Shown: positions 17,645-27,446, numbered from the stretch's first letter. The stretch is 64,000 nucleotides of DNA from CAINVV01 sp037137375 (GCA_037137375.1 JBAXKJ010000011.1:77785-141784); one strand, 5' to 3'. The notes: a model not told the origin generated them from the letters alone. Numbers and translations: made by a program.

Positions 17645-19060
17645 TTAACAAATGCGAACAGTTTCTATTCCCAATATCATTCCCAGTTTGCTGATGGATG
17701 AGGCAAGGTGTCCGACGCCAATAGCACAGTGGTGGGCGGGCCCCTGTTTCGACCATTGATTCATGAATTCCCTTGCGCCCGGGGCAAAGCGGTAGCGGCT
17801 GTTGGTATTTCCGATCTCGAGAACCGGTCCGGGTACGGATTCGCCTTCCGCCACCAGAAAGAAAATGCCCTCTTTACTTTCGACAACCGACAACAACGTC
17901 ACCGGTCCGTGTTTGACACTCATCTGGATGGAGAGTCCCTTGCCGGGTTTGCCATGGTAGAGGGGGAGAGGAACCAACCGGACACGGCCTTCCGCAATGG
18001 CGAAATGGGCAGGACCATCATGACCCAGCATCACGATGTCATCGTCGAAATCCATCAGGTAAAATTCAGAGAAGGAACCACCCGCGCCAAATTCCGCCAT
18101 GATTTTCATGGCCTGGGCATTTTTGACTTCGCATTCCCCGGCTACGGGAATATTTTTGCCGGTCAGCAGGGTATTACCAGCGATGACAGAGGTGACGATA
18201 TTCTCGTAATCATTGCCGGATTCGCCTTCGTAATAATAGGCCATCGAGCCGAGTCCATGAGCTGAAACCAGCTTGTCGAGAGCCACCGAAGTATGCGCGG
18301 CACGCGTTATTTCGAATGGTTCACATTCGGACGCGACTTCGAAAACGGTCTGAAATTCTTTAATCTTAGCGGCAATTTCAGTTTCTGAGACTTCATCCCG
18401 GTATTTCTTCAGTTCGCACATTTCCAGCAGTTCGATATGGGTGCCGAAGACTGCCGATTGCCGGGTAACATCCGTGTAAACATCCAGCATTCCGCCATAA
18501 TAATGCCCCAGGATCCCGAGCCGGTTGTTGCGCATACTGTTAGCCACGCCGGCTGCCTTGACAAATTCCTCAATTTCTTTCCAGGAAGCCACTTCCTGCA
18601 GATATCCTGTGACAATATCATATTTTATGCCGCAACGGTTGAAGACACCGGCAATCTCGGGCACCGAACAGGCCTGACAATGTTCCAGCCAGAGACCGGT
18701 CATCTTGCCGCGGTCGTTCAGTTTGTTGAATGCGGCGTAATCGAGTGTGGCGACCGGTTGCAGATTAAGCAGAATTACCGGAACCTTAACTTTTTGCGCC
18801 ACCGGTAACACAGTGGAGGAGAGGGCATAAGTGGAGATGTAAAGAAATAGCACCTCGATCTCATGGCTGGCCAGGTAGGAGGCAGCCTCACGCGCCCGCA
18901 AAGGATTGTCGACCATCCCGGCATCGATTACCTCTGCGCCAAAACTTGCAATCCGTTGATTAATTTCACCCTGGTAACCCTTCAGATGGTCGAGTAAACC
19001 GTCGAACTGGTCCCAGTACGTGTCTAATCCAATCCCCATTAATCCAACTTTGGTCTTCAT
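17645..19060 (-). CDS. L-arabinose/L-fucose isomerase-like sugar isomerase
   Basis: This 471-residue cytoplasmic protein fits the length and fold order of the arabinose isomerase family. Candidate metal/catalytic residues are E278 or E280 (YYYEGESG), E309 (VAGECEVKNA), H347 (MLGHDGPAH) and H443/H444 (PAHHCAIG), matching the Glu-Glu-His-His set of AraA-type enzymes. The N-terminal region has the sugar-isomerase Rossmann pattern (EVLFLYISTYALSS; VPVILLNLQP). It converts an aldose to a ketose in known relatives, but the true substrate of this divergent clade is uncertain, so I give no gene symbol. It is convergent with the oxidoreductase gene (195 bases apart) and has no kinase or epimerase neighbour. 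Confidence 0.82.
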   Translation of the reverse strand: MKTKVGLMGIGLDTYWDQFDGLLDHLKGYQGEINQRIASFGAEVIDAGMVDNPLRAREAASYLASHEIEVLFLYISTYALSSTVLPVAQKVKVPVILLNLQPVATLDYAAFNKLNDRGKMTGLWLEHCQACSVPEIAGVFNRCGIKYDIVTGYLQEVASWKEIEEFVKAAGVANSMRNNRLGILGHYYGGMLDVYTDVTRQSAVFGTHIELLEMCELKKYRDEVSETEIAAKIKEFQTVFEVASECEPFEITRAAHTSVALDKLVSAHGLGSMAYYYEGESGNDYENIVTSVIAGNTLLTGKNIPVAGECEVKNAQAMKIMAEFGAGGSFSEFYLMDFDDDIVMLGHDGPAHFAIAEGRVRLVPLPLYHGKPGKGLSIQMSVKHGPVTLLSVVESKEGIFFLVAEGESVPGPVLEIGNTNSRYRFAPGAREFMNQWSKQGPAHHCAIGVGHLASSISKLGMILGIETVRIC

Positions 19061-19173
19061 ATTGATATCGTAATAATTGTATATACAGTCAAGCTTGAAA
19101 GTAGAGAATTCAAAATTATAATAAATACAAACTATTCGTTTATATTTGGACGCTTGATCAAACCTATTCTTAA

Positions 19174-19764
19174 ATGGATTTGCATTTTTTTAAATGGTCG
19201 AAGTTTAGGATGCTTCTCGCCGATCTCACCATCGCATTTTGCATTCTTTTATCATTTTCAATATTTAAAGGGAATGCAGATCTTGTGTTGGCTTATTCCT
19301 GGATATTTATTCTGTTATATGTGATCGTGACAGCCAGAATTCTTGCCCTGACGCATTTGATTATTGCCACCCTTGTGGCCATCTTTTGGCTAAATTATGC
19401 GAAGGATTACTACGGCTATATGTATACTTATCACAAAATTTTGGGGATGAACCTGCTACCGCTGATGGCCTGGGCGCTTTCCTTGTTTGGACTGAGTGAG
19501 GTATTTAATTATCTCACCTTGTCAAAAAAAAGGTACAGGTTTCTGCTGTTCATCCCAGTCTTTTGGATTTTTCTGATCACTTTTGAAACGATCGCTTACC
19601 ACGTGCTCGAAATCCGAAATACCACCACGGGAAGTTTCGTCGGACTTCCATACTGCAATTGCATCCATGCACCAACCTGGATGAAGGTGGTATATTTTTC
19701 AATGGGCCCGGCTTATTATGGGGCCACCCTTCAGGCAGACAACTTCATTGCGAAAATGAAGTAG
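19174..19764 (+). CDS. Hypothetical multi-pass membrane protein
   Basis: This 196-residue protein has about five predicted membrane helices: around 13-31, 35-55, 58-74 (ATLVAIFWLNY), 89-106 (LLPLMAWALSLFGLSEVF) and 121-143 (FLLFIPVFWIFLITFETIAYHV). The C-terminal part contains a short Cys pair (LPYCNCIHAPTW) near residues 160-172, which might bind a metal or form a disulfide. I do not recognise the family. It is divergent from the isomerase gene and ends just before a perfect inverted repeat that it shares with the convergent ATPase gene. Confidence 0.75.
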   Translation: MDLHFFKWSKFRMLLADLTIAFCILLSFSIFKGNADLVLAYSWIFILLYVIVTARILALTHLIIATLVAIFWLNYAKDYYGYMYTYHKILGMNLLPLMAWALSLFGLSEVFNYLTLSKKRYRFLLFIPVFWIFLITFETIAYHVLEIRNTTTGSFVGLPYCNCIHAPTWMKVVYFSMGPAYYGATLQADNFIAKMK

Positions 19765-19767
19765 TAT

Positions 19768-19804
19768 AATGAATAAACGACGAGCGCTGCCGGTTTTATT
19801 CATT
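19768..19804. terminator. Bidirectional hairpin between convergent genes
   Basis: AATGAATAAA (19768-19777) and TTTATTCATT (19795-19804) are perfect 10-bp inverted arms around a 17-base loop that itself contains AGCGCT. It sits 3 bases after the membrane-protein stop and 20 bases from the stop of the convergent ATPase gene. That suits a terminator working in both directions, although T-runs are weak. Confidence 0.55.
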
Positions 19805-19824
19805 GTTCTTTATTCGCTTATTAA

Positions 19825-20991
19825 CTAGATTAATGGCAGATAGTTCAGGATAAAAGCTCTCAGCGAGCAAACTCTTATTTTCTCCTTGTAAAAATAATCG
19901 TCTGAGGATGGAGTAATGACATAATTGACCGGAGCATTGAGGTCCTCAAAAGCCAAAAAATTCCCTTTCGAAAGGTGGGGCGAATTGGAATATTTGATTT
20001 CAGCGGTAGCTACCACGTTTAATCCCTTAGCAAAAACCAGATCGACTTCAGTACCCTGATGCGTGCGATAGAAATAGAGTTCAGTTTGATTCGTCTTTAT
20101 CGCCAGAAGTTGATTGATTACGAATGATTCCCACGAACTTCCTACATTTGGATTTCCTGCCAGACTGTTTAACCCATTTATCCCGATTAAATGGTGCAGT
20201 ATACCCGTGTCCGTCAGATAAATTTTGGGTGTCTTGACCAACCGCTTTTTCATGTTCCAAGAATAGGGATACAGGCTCTTAAGCAGGAAGGCGTCTTCCA
20301 GAAAATCAACGTATCTTTTTACCGTTGGTGTTGTAACGCCCAGTGAATTGGCAAGTTTTGTTGCATCAAACAACTGACCGTTTAGATGTGCCATCATGTT
20401 CCACAGGTTGCGAATGGTAGAAGGTGAAGCGCTCAATCCAAGCTGCAATAAATCACGGTTCAAATACGTGTTGACAAAATTTTCCATCCATTTTTGTGAC
20501 AAATCCTTGCCCGGAGCAAAGAGTGATTTCGGAAATCCCCCTTTCATCCAGAGATCATTTTGGCTCACGGATTCCGGTATTTCGGTCAGATCGAATGGAA
20601 AAAGTTGATGATAGGCTATCCGGCCGGCCAATGATTCTGATGCATGCCGGATCATTTCCGGAGAGGCAGAGCCCAGCAAAAGAAATTGTCCGGGATTTCC
20701 GGTTTTATCGACCAAAGCACGCAAAAGGGGATAAAGCTCCTTTTTGTTTTGCACTTCATCAATCACCACAAGTTTGTCTGTATGGTAGGAAAAGAACAGC
20801 TCAGCATCACTGAGTTTGATTAAATCAGATTGCAACTCCAGGTCAAGATAGATGGATTGTTTACTCATCCCAGCCATTATTGTTTTGGCAAGGGTTGTTT
20901 TGCCTACCTGACGTGGGCCAATAATCGCTACAACTGGGAAAAACCCCAGTGAATCAGTGATTTCAGAACTAATTCTTCTGATGATTGCCAT
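19825..20991 (-). CDS. DUF4143-family ATP-binding protein
   Basis: This 388-residue protein has an N-terminal AAA-type ATPase: Walker A GPRQVGKTTL (25-34), Walker B LVVIDEVQN (about 75-83) and LLLGSASPEM as sensor-like strand. It has a DUF4143-type C-terminal part (about 190-385): a winged-helix-like middle (LANSLGVTTPTVKRYVDFLEDAFLL), then a PD-(D/E)XK-like fold with GTEVDLVFAKGLNVVATAEIKYS, where D and E-x-K could be nuclease residues. These proteins are common, of unknown function, and often lone genes that move between genomes. The 5' region carries three alternating 15-bp repeats (21011-21085) within the probable leader, suggesting self-regulation. Confidence 0.88.
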   Translation of the reverse strand: MAIIRRISSEITDSLGFFPVVAIIGPRQVGKTTLAKTIMAGMSKQSIYLDLELQSDLIKLSDAELFFSYHTDKLVVIDEVQNKKELYPLLRALVDKTGNPGQFLLLGSASPEMIRHASESLAGRIAYHQLFPFDLTEIPESVSQNDLWMKGGFPKSLFAPGKDLSQKWMENFVNTYLNRDLLQLGLSASPSTIRNLWNMMAHLNGQLFDATKLANSLGVTTPTVKRYVDFLEDAFLLKSLYPYSWNMKKRLVKTPKIYLTDTGILHHLIGINGLNSLAGNPNVGSSWESFVINQLLAIKTNQTELYFYRTHQGTEVDLVFAKGLNVVATAEIKYSNSPHLSKGNFLAFEDLNAPVNYVITPSSDDYFYKEKIRVCSLRAFILNYLPLI

Positions 20992-21010
20992 GGTAATTAT
21001 ATAAATAGTC

Positions 21011-21085
21011 TTTATAATTTCATGGTCTTAAAAATAATTTGTCCATGAAATTATAAAAATGAATTTTAATATTTCATGGACAAAT
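21011..21085 (-). promoter_or_regulatory. Three alternating repeats forming two mutually exclusive perfect hairpins
   Basis: TTTATAATTTCATGG (21011-21025) is the exact reverse complement of 21043-21057. The overlapping segment 21037-21051 (ATTTGTCCATGAAAT) is the exact reverse complement of 21071-21085. The middle segment can therefore pair with either side but not both. The array lies 20-94 bases upstream of the ATPase start codon, in its probable leader. It may be a switchable RNA structure or a set of operator sites for a dimeric regulator. Confidence 0.65.
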
Positions 21086-21182
21086 GTATTTATTTATTTT
21101 CATACTGCCATAGAATCGGCATATATTTTTCCTGATAACTGGGTTCCTCCCGGTTAAGCATGATATTTACAAGCAGAAATAA

Positions 21183-23051
21183 TCATTTAAGCTCCACGAT
21201 CATCGCAGAAAATGCTGGCAATTTCAAAGCCGACAGATCATCAATATTTTTGCCTGAAACCACGTCGGCCCCTTTCGTTGCTCGTTTGAGGCCTTCGCGG
21301 TAGTGAGCGGGATTAAAAGATTTTTCCTCGGCATTGTTGTTAAAAATTACCATGATATTCTCCTTCTCATTGTAGCGGAAGAATGCATAAACGCCTCCTT
21401 TTGGCAGGTAATGCAGCATCTTGCCGTTGTGAATCACCTCTTTGCCTTTGCGCCAGGTGATTAGTTTCTTTAGATATTGCTGGGCTTCTTTCTGTTGAGG
21501 GGTCAGCCCTTCGCCGGTAAATGCATTGACTTTATCTCCTGCCCATCCCCCGGGGAAATCCTTACGCAACATCCCATCCCCGTCGCTTTTGCGACCAGTC
21601 ATCAGGATATCGCTACCGTAATAAATCTGTGGGATGCCCCTGATCGTCATCAGATAAGCCATAGCCATCTTGAATTTGCTGAAATCTTCGTGGATAGCGG
21701 TAAAGAAACGCTCGGTATCATGATTGTCGGCAAAAACCACCAGGCTCTTTGGATCAGGATAGAGAAAATCCAATGCCAGCACATCATACAATCTGTTGAT
21801 GCCTTCACTCCAGCCCTCTTTCTCAGAAAAAGCCTTTACGATACCATCCTGCAAAGGGAAGTCCATCAGACTCGGCAGATAAGAACGGTAACCGTCGGGG
21901 TTAACCTTGCCTCTTTGCCAGTAAGCCACCTGAACCTGATTGGTATTCCACTCTTCTCCCACGATGTTGAAATGCGGATATTCGATCATGACTTCACGGG
22001 TCCACTCGGCCATCATCTCCGGGTCGGGATATGGGTAGGTATCCATGCGGATGCCTGCCAGTCCGACGTATTCAATCCACCAGATGGAGTTCTGGATCAG
22101 ATACGTAGCCATCAATGGATTACGTTGATTAAGATCGGGCATGGAAGGGACGAACCATCCGTCGTTAAACCCGGCCTTATCTATTTGTGTGGCATAAGGA
22201 TCCTGTCTGACCGACTTGCGGTGGTTGGTGATGGTCTTGTCGTCGGCATTGAGCCAGTCTTTGGAAGGCAGATCAGCCATCCACCAATGGCCTGCCCCAC
22301 AATGGTTGAAGATCATGTCCATAATCATCTTGACCCCTTTCTTCTTTGCTTCAACGGCCAGCTGACGGTAATCTTCGTTGCTGCCATAGCGCCGGTCGAC
22401 CCGGTAAAAGTCGGTAGTGGCATAACCGTGATAGGAAGCTTGGGGCATGTCGTTCTCCAGCACCGGATTGAGCCATAAAGCAGTGTAACCCTGATCCGCC
22501 ACATAGTTTAGGTGGTCGATCATTCCCTTGATATCCCCGCCATGACGGCCGTATTGTTCCTCTCTGTTGAGCTTATCGGCCATTAATGGATTCGAGTCAT
22601 TCGACGGATCGCCATTGGCAAAACGGTCGGGCATGATGAGGTAGAGTACGTCAGAACTGTTGAAGCCAATCCTTTCGGCTGACCCTGCCTCACGGGCTTT
22701 TAGCTCATAGCTGAAGGTCTGCACGGCCTTGCCGTTGAGCATAAATTTAATATCGAACTTTCCTGGTAAGGTATTGGCAGCCAGTTTAAGGTTCAGGAAG
22801 AGATAATTCGGACTCTCGACTGATACGACAGATTCAATCGTCACACCAGGGTAGCTGATGATAGGTTTGGTCAGCGAGATCTGGTCGCCGTGTACCAATA
22901 GTTGCAGATTTGGATTCTTGAACCCGACCCACCAGAAGGCAGGCTCGACGCGCTCCAGCATTGGTTTTGGGACGGCAGCATTAGCAAAGACAGACATCAT
23001 GCTCAAAAGCAGAAAAGTTGTCCGCAAGATAAGTGAGTTTAAATTCTTCAT
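21183..23051 (-). CDS. Periplasmic GH13 alpha-amylase/neopullulanase (SusA-like)
   Basis: This 622-residue protein has a signal peptide (about 1-26, ending FANAAVP). An N-terminal beta domain of the cyclomaltodextrinase type follows (about 27-122), then a GH13 barrel with MDMIFNH (244-250), nucleophile D337 in GIRMDTYPY, acid/base E366 in IVGEEWN and transition-state D445 in FADNHDTERF. A small C-terminal beta domain ends SAMIVELK. It would cut maltodextrins imported by SusC into maltose/glucose in the periplasm. It is the last gene of the importer-side operon: its ATG overlaps the TGA of the GH65 gene (ATGA), indicating translational coupling. It resembles SusA in architecture; I leave the symbol blank because orthology is untested. 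Confidence 0.93.
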   Translation of the reverse strand: MKNLNSLILRTTFLLLSMMSVFANAAVPKPMLERVEPAFWWVGFKNPNLQLLVHGDQISLTKPIISYPGVTIESVVSVESPNYLFLNLKLAANTLPGKFDIKFMLNGKAVQTFSYELKAREAGSAERIGFNSSDVLYLIMPDRFANGDPSNDSNPLMADKLNREEQYGRHGGDIKGMIDHLNYVADQGYTALWLNPVLENDMPQASYHGYATTDFYRVDRRYGSNEDYRQLAVEAKKKGVKMIMDMIFNHCGAGHWWMADLPSKDWLNADDKTITNHRKSVRQDPYATQIDKAGFNDGWFVPSMPDLNQRNPLMATYLIQNSIWWIEYVGLAGIRMDTYPYPDPEMMAEWTREVMIEYPHFNIVGEEWNTNQVQVAYWQRGKVNPDGYRSYLPSLMDFPLQDGIVKAFSEKEGWSEGINRLYDVLALDFLYPDPKSLVVFADNHDTERFFTAIHEDFSKFKMAMAYLMTIRGIPQIYYGSDILMTGRKSDGDGMLRKDFPGGWAGDKVNAFTGEGLTPQQKEAQQYLKKLITWRKGKEVIHNGKMLHYLPKGGVYAFFRYNEKENIMVIFNNNAEEKSFNPAHYREGLKRATKGADVVSGKNIDDLSALKLPAFSAMIVELK

Positions 23052-25372
23052 GCTAAATAAGTATAAAGTTCTGATTTAATTTGACTTAAAGGCAAGAGAA
23101 CCTGTCTGTTGCCGTATACTTCCAACTCAATTTCATGGTCTGAATGATTTTCAAAGACGACCTTCTGACGATTGACATCAATCCTAATGGTGGCTCCTCT
23201 GAAATTGATCCGGAAGGAGTAACCCTCCCATTTTTCGGGCAGGACGGGCGAAAAGCACAGGCATCCGTTTTTCACCCTCATGCCTCCAAATCCTTTGACG
23301 AAAGACATCCAGGTTCCACCCATGGAGGTGATATGGCAACCATCTTCGGTGTCGTTATTGTAGTCGTCCAGGTCCAGACGGGCCGTGCGGAGATAAAGTT
23401 CATAGGCTTTTTCAGGGTATCCGATGGAAGCGGCCAGAATGGTATGAATGCAGGGAGAAAGCGAGGATTCATGCACCGTTAACTGCTCGTAGAAATCAAA
23501 ATGACGTTTGATGGTAGCCCTATCGTATTCATCTTCGAAGAGATACAAACTCTGAAGGGTATCGGCTTGCTTGATATAGGGGGAACGAAGAATCCTGTCC
23601 CACGACCAGTTCTGATTCAGTGGACGTTCACCGGCAGGCAATTCAGACGCCGGTATCAGCTCCTTGTCGAGGAAGCCATCCTGCTGAAGGAAAATGTTGC
23701 GGGTGCTATCGAAAGGGAAATAAAGATTTTCTATGATAGCTTTCCAATGGGAGGTCTCGGCTGCTTCGTCGAAATTCCATTTGGTTTTCAACTTTGAAAA
23801 CTCTTTTGGATGATCTTTTTTAATGCTTGCGATGACTTCAAGGGTATATTTCAGAGTCCAGAGTGCTATTCTGTTGGTGTGAAAATTATTGTTGACGTTA
23901 TTTTCATATTCGTTGGGTCCGGTAACGCCCAGGATCACATATTTTTTCTTGTCGGCCGACCAGTTAACTCTTTGTGTCCAAAACCGGGAAATCCCGAGCA
24001 GAACCTCGAATCCCTTTGGCAAAAGGTAAGTGGTATCTCCGGTGTAGCGAACGTAATCGTAGATGGCAAAGGCGATGGCACCGTTTCGGTGGATCTCTTC
24101 AAAGGTAATCTCCCATTCATTGTGACACTCCTCTCCATTCATGGTAACCATGGGATAGAGCGCTGCACCGTGATTAAATCCTAGTTTTTCGGCATTTTCA
24201 ATAGCTTTTTGCAAATGTTTATGGCGGTAAGCCAGGAGATTCTGAGCGATCTGCGGTGGGGCCGTAGCCAGGAAGAACGGAATGCAGTAAGCCTCAGTAT
24301 CCCAATAGGTTGAGCCGCCGTATTTTTCTCCCGTGAACCCCTTCGGTCCGATATTAAGGCGTTCATCTTCACCTGTATAGGTCTGTTGCAGCTGAAAAAT
24401 ATTGAACCTGATACCTTGTTGCGCTGCCAGATCGCCGTTGATCAGGATATCGCTGGTTTCCCATTTTTTGTGCCATTTGTCTGCGTGCTCCTGAAGCAAG
24501 CGGTCGTAGCCAGTTTTAAAGGCTTCACCCAGATGTTTGGCAGCTGTATGCTTCAGTTGATTCTTTGGACAATATTCGGAGGAGAGGTTGATGCCGAATT
24601 TTTCGATGGTGAGACGGTCCCCTTTTCTCAACTGGACGCTCACGATATTCGATACAAACTTCTGACGCTCTTCCAGATCGGCATGAAACCTTAGATTTTC
24701 ACCGTTCTTTGTCAATTTAAACTTCATTCCGGTACAAACCTGAAAGAATGTTTTTCTTACTTCTGCTGTGATAAATCCTTCGCCTTGAGAGACTGATTTA
24801 CTGACTTCATCCCAGAATTTTTCATCGTAGTTGGAGTCCATATTGACAACATCAAAATTGATGTAGGGAGAGATGGTTACCTTGTCAGAGAAGTTTAGGG
24901 CTTCGATGGTGTAGCGGATGGCCCCAATTTCAGAGAGGGCGATGCTGACAAATCTCTGGGCCGTGACTTTTATCTGTCGGCCGTCGGAAAGTTCAGCAGT
25001 AAAATTCCGGTTAAGCAAGCCGTTCATCATATCGAGTTCACGCCTGAAAGACAATATGTTGCACTGATGAAGGTCCAGGACGGTATTTCCAATCCAGATG
25101 TCGATTCCGATCCAGTTGGCCGAATTCGGCACTTTGGCGAAATATTCGGGATAGCCGTTTTTCCACCATCCTACGCGGGTCTTGTCGGGGTAGTAGACAC
25201 CTGCAACATAACTTCCTGGTAAGGTCTGGCCAGTATATTTTTCCTCAAAATTTGCCCGGTGCCCCATGCGTCCGTTTCCCAGACTCATCAGGCTCTCGGT
25301 GATCTTATTGTGATCGGGATGGAATCCTTCCTCGATGATTTTCCATCCGTCATGTATAATATAGTCCTTCAT
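23048..25372 (-). CDS. GH65 maltose phosphorylase-like enzyme
   Basis: This 774-residue cytoplasmic protein has no signal peptide. Its opening (GNGRMGHRANFEEKYTGQTLPGSYVAGVYYPDKTRVGWWKNG, residues about 33-72) is typical of maltose/trehalose-type phosphorylases. The catalytic acid region ECHNEWEITFEEIHRNGA places the proposed general acid near E419, and the later HESSLSPCIHTI fits the phosphate-binding loop. The expected reaction is maltose + phosphate to glucose + beta-glucose 1-phosphate. The neighbouring beta-phosphoglucomutase and MFS importer make exactly this pathway, which is why I prefer maltose over kojibiose or trehalose. The stop overlaps the amylase start. Confidence 0.92.
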   Translation of the reverse strand: MKDYIIHDGWKIIEEGFHPDHNKITESLMSLGNGRMGHRANFEEKYTGQTLPGSYVAGVYYPDKTRVGWWKNGYPEYFAKVPNSANWIGIDIWIGNTVLDLHQCNILSFRRELDMMNGLLNRNFTAELSDGRQIKVTAQRFVSIALSEIGAIRYTIEALNFSDKVTISPYINFDVVNMDSNYDEKFWDEVSKSVSQGEGFITAEVRKTFFQVCTGMKFKLTKNGENLRFHADLEERQKFVSNIVSVQLRKGDRLTIEKFGINLSSEYCPKNQLKHTAAKHLGEAFKTGYDRLLQEHADKWHKKWETSDILINGDLAAQQGIRFNIFQLQQTYTGEDERLNIGPKGFTGEKYGGSTYWDTEAYCIPFFLATAPPQIAQNLLAYRHKHLQKAIENAEKLGFNHGAALYPMVTMNGEECHNEWEITFEEIHRNGAIAFAIYDYVRYTGDTTYLLPKGFEVLLGISRFWTQRVNWSADKKKYVILGVTGPNEYENNVNNNFHTNRIALWTLKYTLEVIASIKKDHPKEFSKLKTKWNFDEAAETSHWKAIIENLYFPFDSTRNIFLQQDGFLDKELIPASELPAGERPLNQNWSWDRILRSPYIKQADTLQSLYLFEDEYDRATIKRHFDFYEQLTVHESSLSPCIHTILAASIGYPEKAYELYLRTARLDLDDYNNDTEDGCHITSMGGTWMSFVKGFGGMRVKNGCLCFSPVLPEKWEGYSFRINFRGATIRIDVNRQKVVFENHSDHEIELEVYGNRQVLLPLSQIKSELYTYLA

Positions 25373-25468
25373 TTTCTGTTGATTAAGCTTGTTTTATTCG
25401 CTTCACCTTTTATCACATATATCAATGACCTTTGATTTTGGGTGCCCACGCAGGGCCGCCCGTTATCT

Positions 25469-26122
25469 TTATTCGAACCACCGAGATAGAATTTCGTAAT
25501 CCATTTCCATGAATCCGGGAATGACATGATCGGCTCCTGACAAATTTTCCGAAGATCCGATACCTATGACACTCATTCCACCATTGCGGGCAGCATCGAT
25601 TCCTGCCTGAGCATCTTCAAATACCAGGCACTCATTTGGCTCCGCTTTCAATAATCCGGCACCTTTTAGAAACACTTCGGGATCTGGCTTCGCCTTTGAT
25701 ACCGAATTTCCATCCACGATCACGTCGAATTTTTCCTTCAGGTGAATGCGTTCCAGTATCAGGGGAGCATTTTTACTGGCGGAACCCAATGCTATAAGAA
25801 TTCCATTGCTCCTCAGATCATCGAGAAACCTGGTCACCCCAGGCAGGATCTCGGCTTCTGTCATTTGTTTGACATGTTCGAGATAACGCTGGTTCTTTCG
25901 TTCGGCCAGCTGCAATTTCTCGGCTTCAGTCTTGTGTATTTTCCCAAGTTCAAGCAGGATTTCCAGCGACCGTGTTCTGCTTACTCCTTTCAGCAGTTCA
26001 TTCTCTTTTTCGGTAAAGACAAAGCCCAGCTCATCGGCCATTTCTTTCCAGGCGATGAAATGATACCTGGCGGTGTCGACAATGACCCCATCCAGATCGA
26101 AAAGGCAGGCCTTGATTTTCAC
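25469..26122 (-). CDS. pgmB: Beta-phosphoglucomutase (HAD family), GTG start
   Basis: This 217-residue HAD-superfamily protein has motif I FDLDGVIVDT (D9 nucleophile, D11 acid/base), a helical cap (about 15-90; LKGVSRTRSLEILLELG matches the beta-PGM cap), motif II ALGSASKN (about 112-119), the motif III Lys in SKAKPDPEVF, and the acidic EDAQAGIDAA. It converts beta-glucose 1-phosphate, the GH65 product, to glucose 6-phosphate. The start is GTG at 26122: it lies immediately before motif I, leaves one base after the stop of the MFS gene, and no ATG gives a complete motif I strand. It is followed by GH65 after 96 bases. Confidence 0.92.
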   Translation of the reverse strand: MKIKACLFDLDGVIVDTARYHFIAWKEMADELGFVFTEKENELLKGVSRTRSLEILLELGKIHKTEAEKLQLAERKNQRYLEHVKQMTEAEILPGVTRFLDDLRSNGILIALGSASKNAPLILERIHLKEKFDVIVDGNSVSKAKPDPEVFLKGAGLLKAEPNECLVFEDAQAGIDAARNGGMSVIGIGSSENLSGADHVIPGFMEMDYEILSRWFE

Positions 26123-26123
26123 G

Positions 26124-27446
26124 TTAGTTTTCTGTTTTTGCTTCTTTAATAAATACTACCGAGACGCCGGCGATGATCATACAAATACCGGCAAGTCCAA
26201 GCATGTAAACAGCTTGTCCTCCCAATAAGGAGAAAAGTACTCCACCCAAAAGACCGGCGGTGATCTGTGGAATGGTGATGGTGGCGTTGAAAATGCCCAT
26301 GTAGACACCCATCTTATCTGCTGGAAGAGAGGCAGATAGCATCGCATAGGGCATGGCAAGAATAGCGGCCCAGGCGATTCCAACTCCCACCATGGAGACG
26401 ATTAACCCATATTGGTCCTTGACAAAGACGATGGACATTAATCCCAATCCCCCTGCGATAAGTGCTGAAAGGTAAACAGGCTTGCGTCCGAAATCCGTTG
26501 CCAGACGGGCCATTACGAGGGAAAATAGTGCGCCAAAGACGCTATAGGCTGCGAAAATTATGCCTACCCAGTTTCCTGCTTCATTGAATGCGGGTGAAGT
26601 CGCATCTCCCGGTAGGGTATTCCAAACATTTTGGGCAATGGCTGGAGTGGTATAGACCCACATCATGAAGAGCGAAAACCATGAAAAAAATTGCACGAAG
26701 GCAAGTTGCAACATGGTCTTGGGTGTGTCTTTTAACAGGGTAAGAAAAGAGCTTTTCTTCTTTTCTTCCTCTTTCAGGTTATTGTAAAGGGCATGCTCCT
26801 TTGGTGTATATTCTTTGGTCGTAAAAGTGGTCCAAAGAACAGTTAGCAGGAGTGCACCTCCGCCAATATAAAAGGCCCAGATCACTGAAGAGGCGACTTT
26901 TTCACCCTCGTGGGGTACATTGGAAACGCCAAGCCAGGTAAGTAAAAATGGCAGGATTGAACCTACCACTGCACCCGAATTGATCAAAAATGCCTGTGTG
27001 GAGAAACCAATGTTCCGCTGTTCTTCAGACACCATGTCGCCTACCAGAGAACGGAAGGGTTGCATGGTGACATTGAAGGAGGTGTCCATCAGTAATAACA
27101 TCGTTGCACCAAAAAACAACGCCGGAACCAAATGTGTAAAGAATTCCGAATTAGGCATAAAAAACATAGCCAGGGCAGAAACGATGGCACCTGCCAGAAT
27201 AAATGGGATTCTTCGTCCCAGACGAGTCCAGGTTTTATCACTGGAGAGTCCGATGATTGGTTGTACGATCAATCCGGCCAGGGGTGCGGCCAGCCAGAAA
27301 TAACTCAGATGACCGACGTCGGAACCCAGCGCAGAGAGTATCCTGCTGGTATTCCCGTTTTGCAGGGAATAACCGATTTGTACACCCATAAATCCGAAAC
27401 TCATGTTCCAGATTTGCCAAAATGAAAGCAGTGGTTTTTTTGCCAT
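26124..27446 (-). CDS. MFS sugar transporter, probable maltose importer
   Basis: This 440-residue protein has about 12 membrane helices. WQIWNMSFGFMGVQIGYSLQNGNTSRILSALG at the N-terminus and SDKTWTRLGRRIPFI in loop 2-3 are the hallmarks of the sucrose/maltose (GPH-like) MFS carriers found in Bacteroidota maltose loci. The central cytoplasmic loop is Lys/Glu-rich (about 225-240). It would move maltose across the inner membrane for GH65. It is the first gene of the importer-side operon. The leader holds a 7-bp inverted repeat at 27473-27492, and pgmB starts one base after its stop. Confidence 0.9.
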   Translation of the reverse strand: MAKKPLLSFWQIWNMSFGFMGVQIGYSLQNGNTSRILSALGSDVGHLSYFWLAAPLAGLIVQPIIGLSSDKTWTRLGRRIPFILAGAIVSALAMFFMPNSEFFTHLVPALFFGATMLLLMDTSFNVTMQPFRSLVGDMVSEEQRNIGFSTQAFLINSGAVVGSILPFLLTWLGVSNVPHEGEKVASSVIWAFYIGGGALLLTVLWTTFTTKEYTPKEHALYNNLKEEEKKKSSFLTLLKDTPKTMLQLAFVQFFSWFSLFMMWVYTTPAIAQNVWNTLPGDATSPAFNEAGNWVGIIFAAYSVFGALFSLVMARLATDFGRKPVYLSALIAGGLGLMSIVFVKDQYGLIVSMVGVGIAWAAILAMPYAMLSASLPADKMGVYMGIFNATITIPQITAGLLGGVLFSLLGGQAVYMLGLAGICMIIAGVSVVFIKEAKTEN

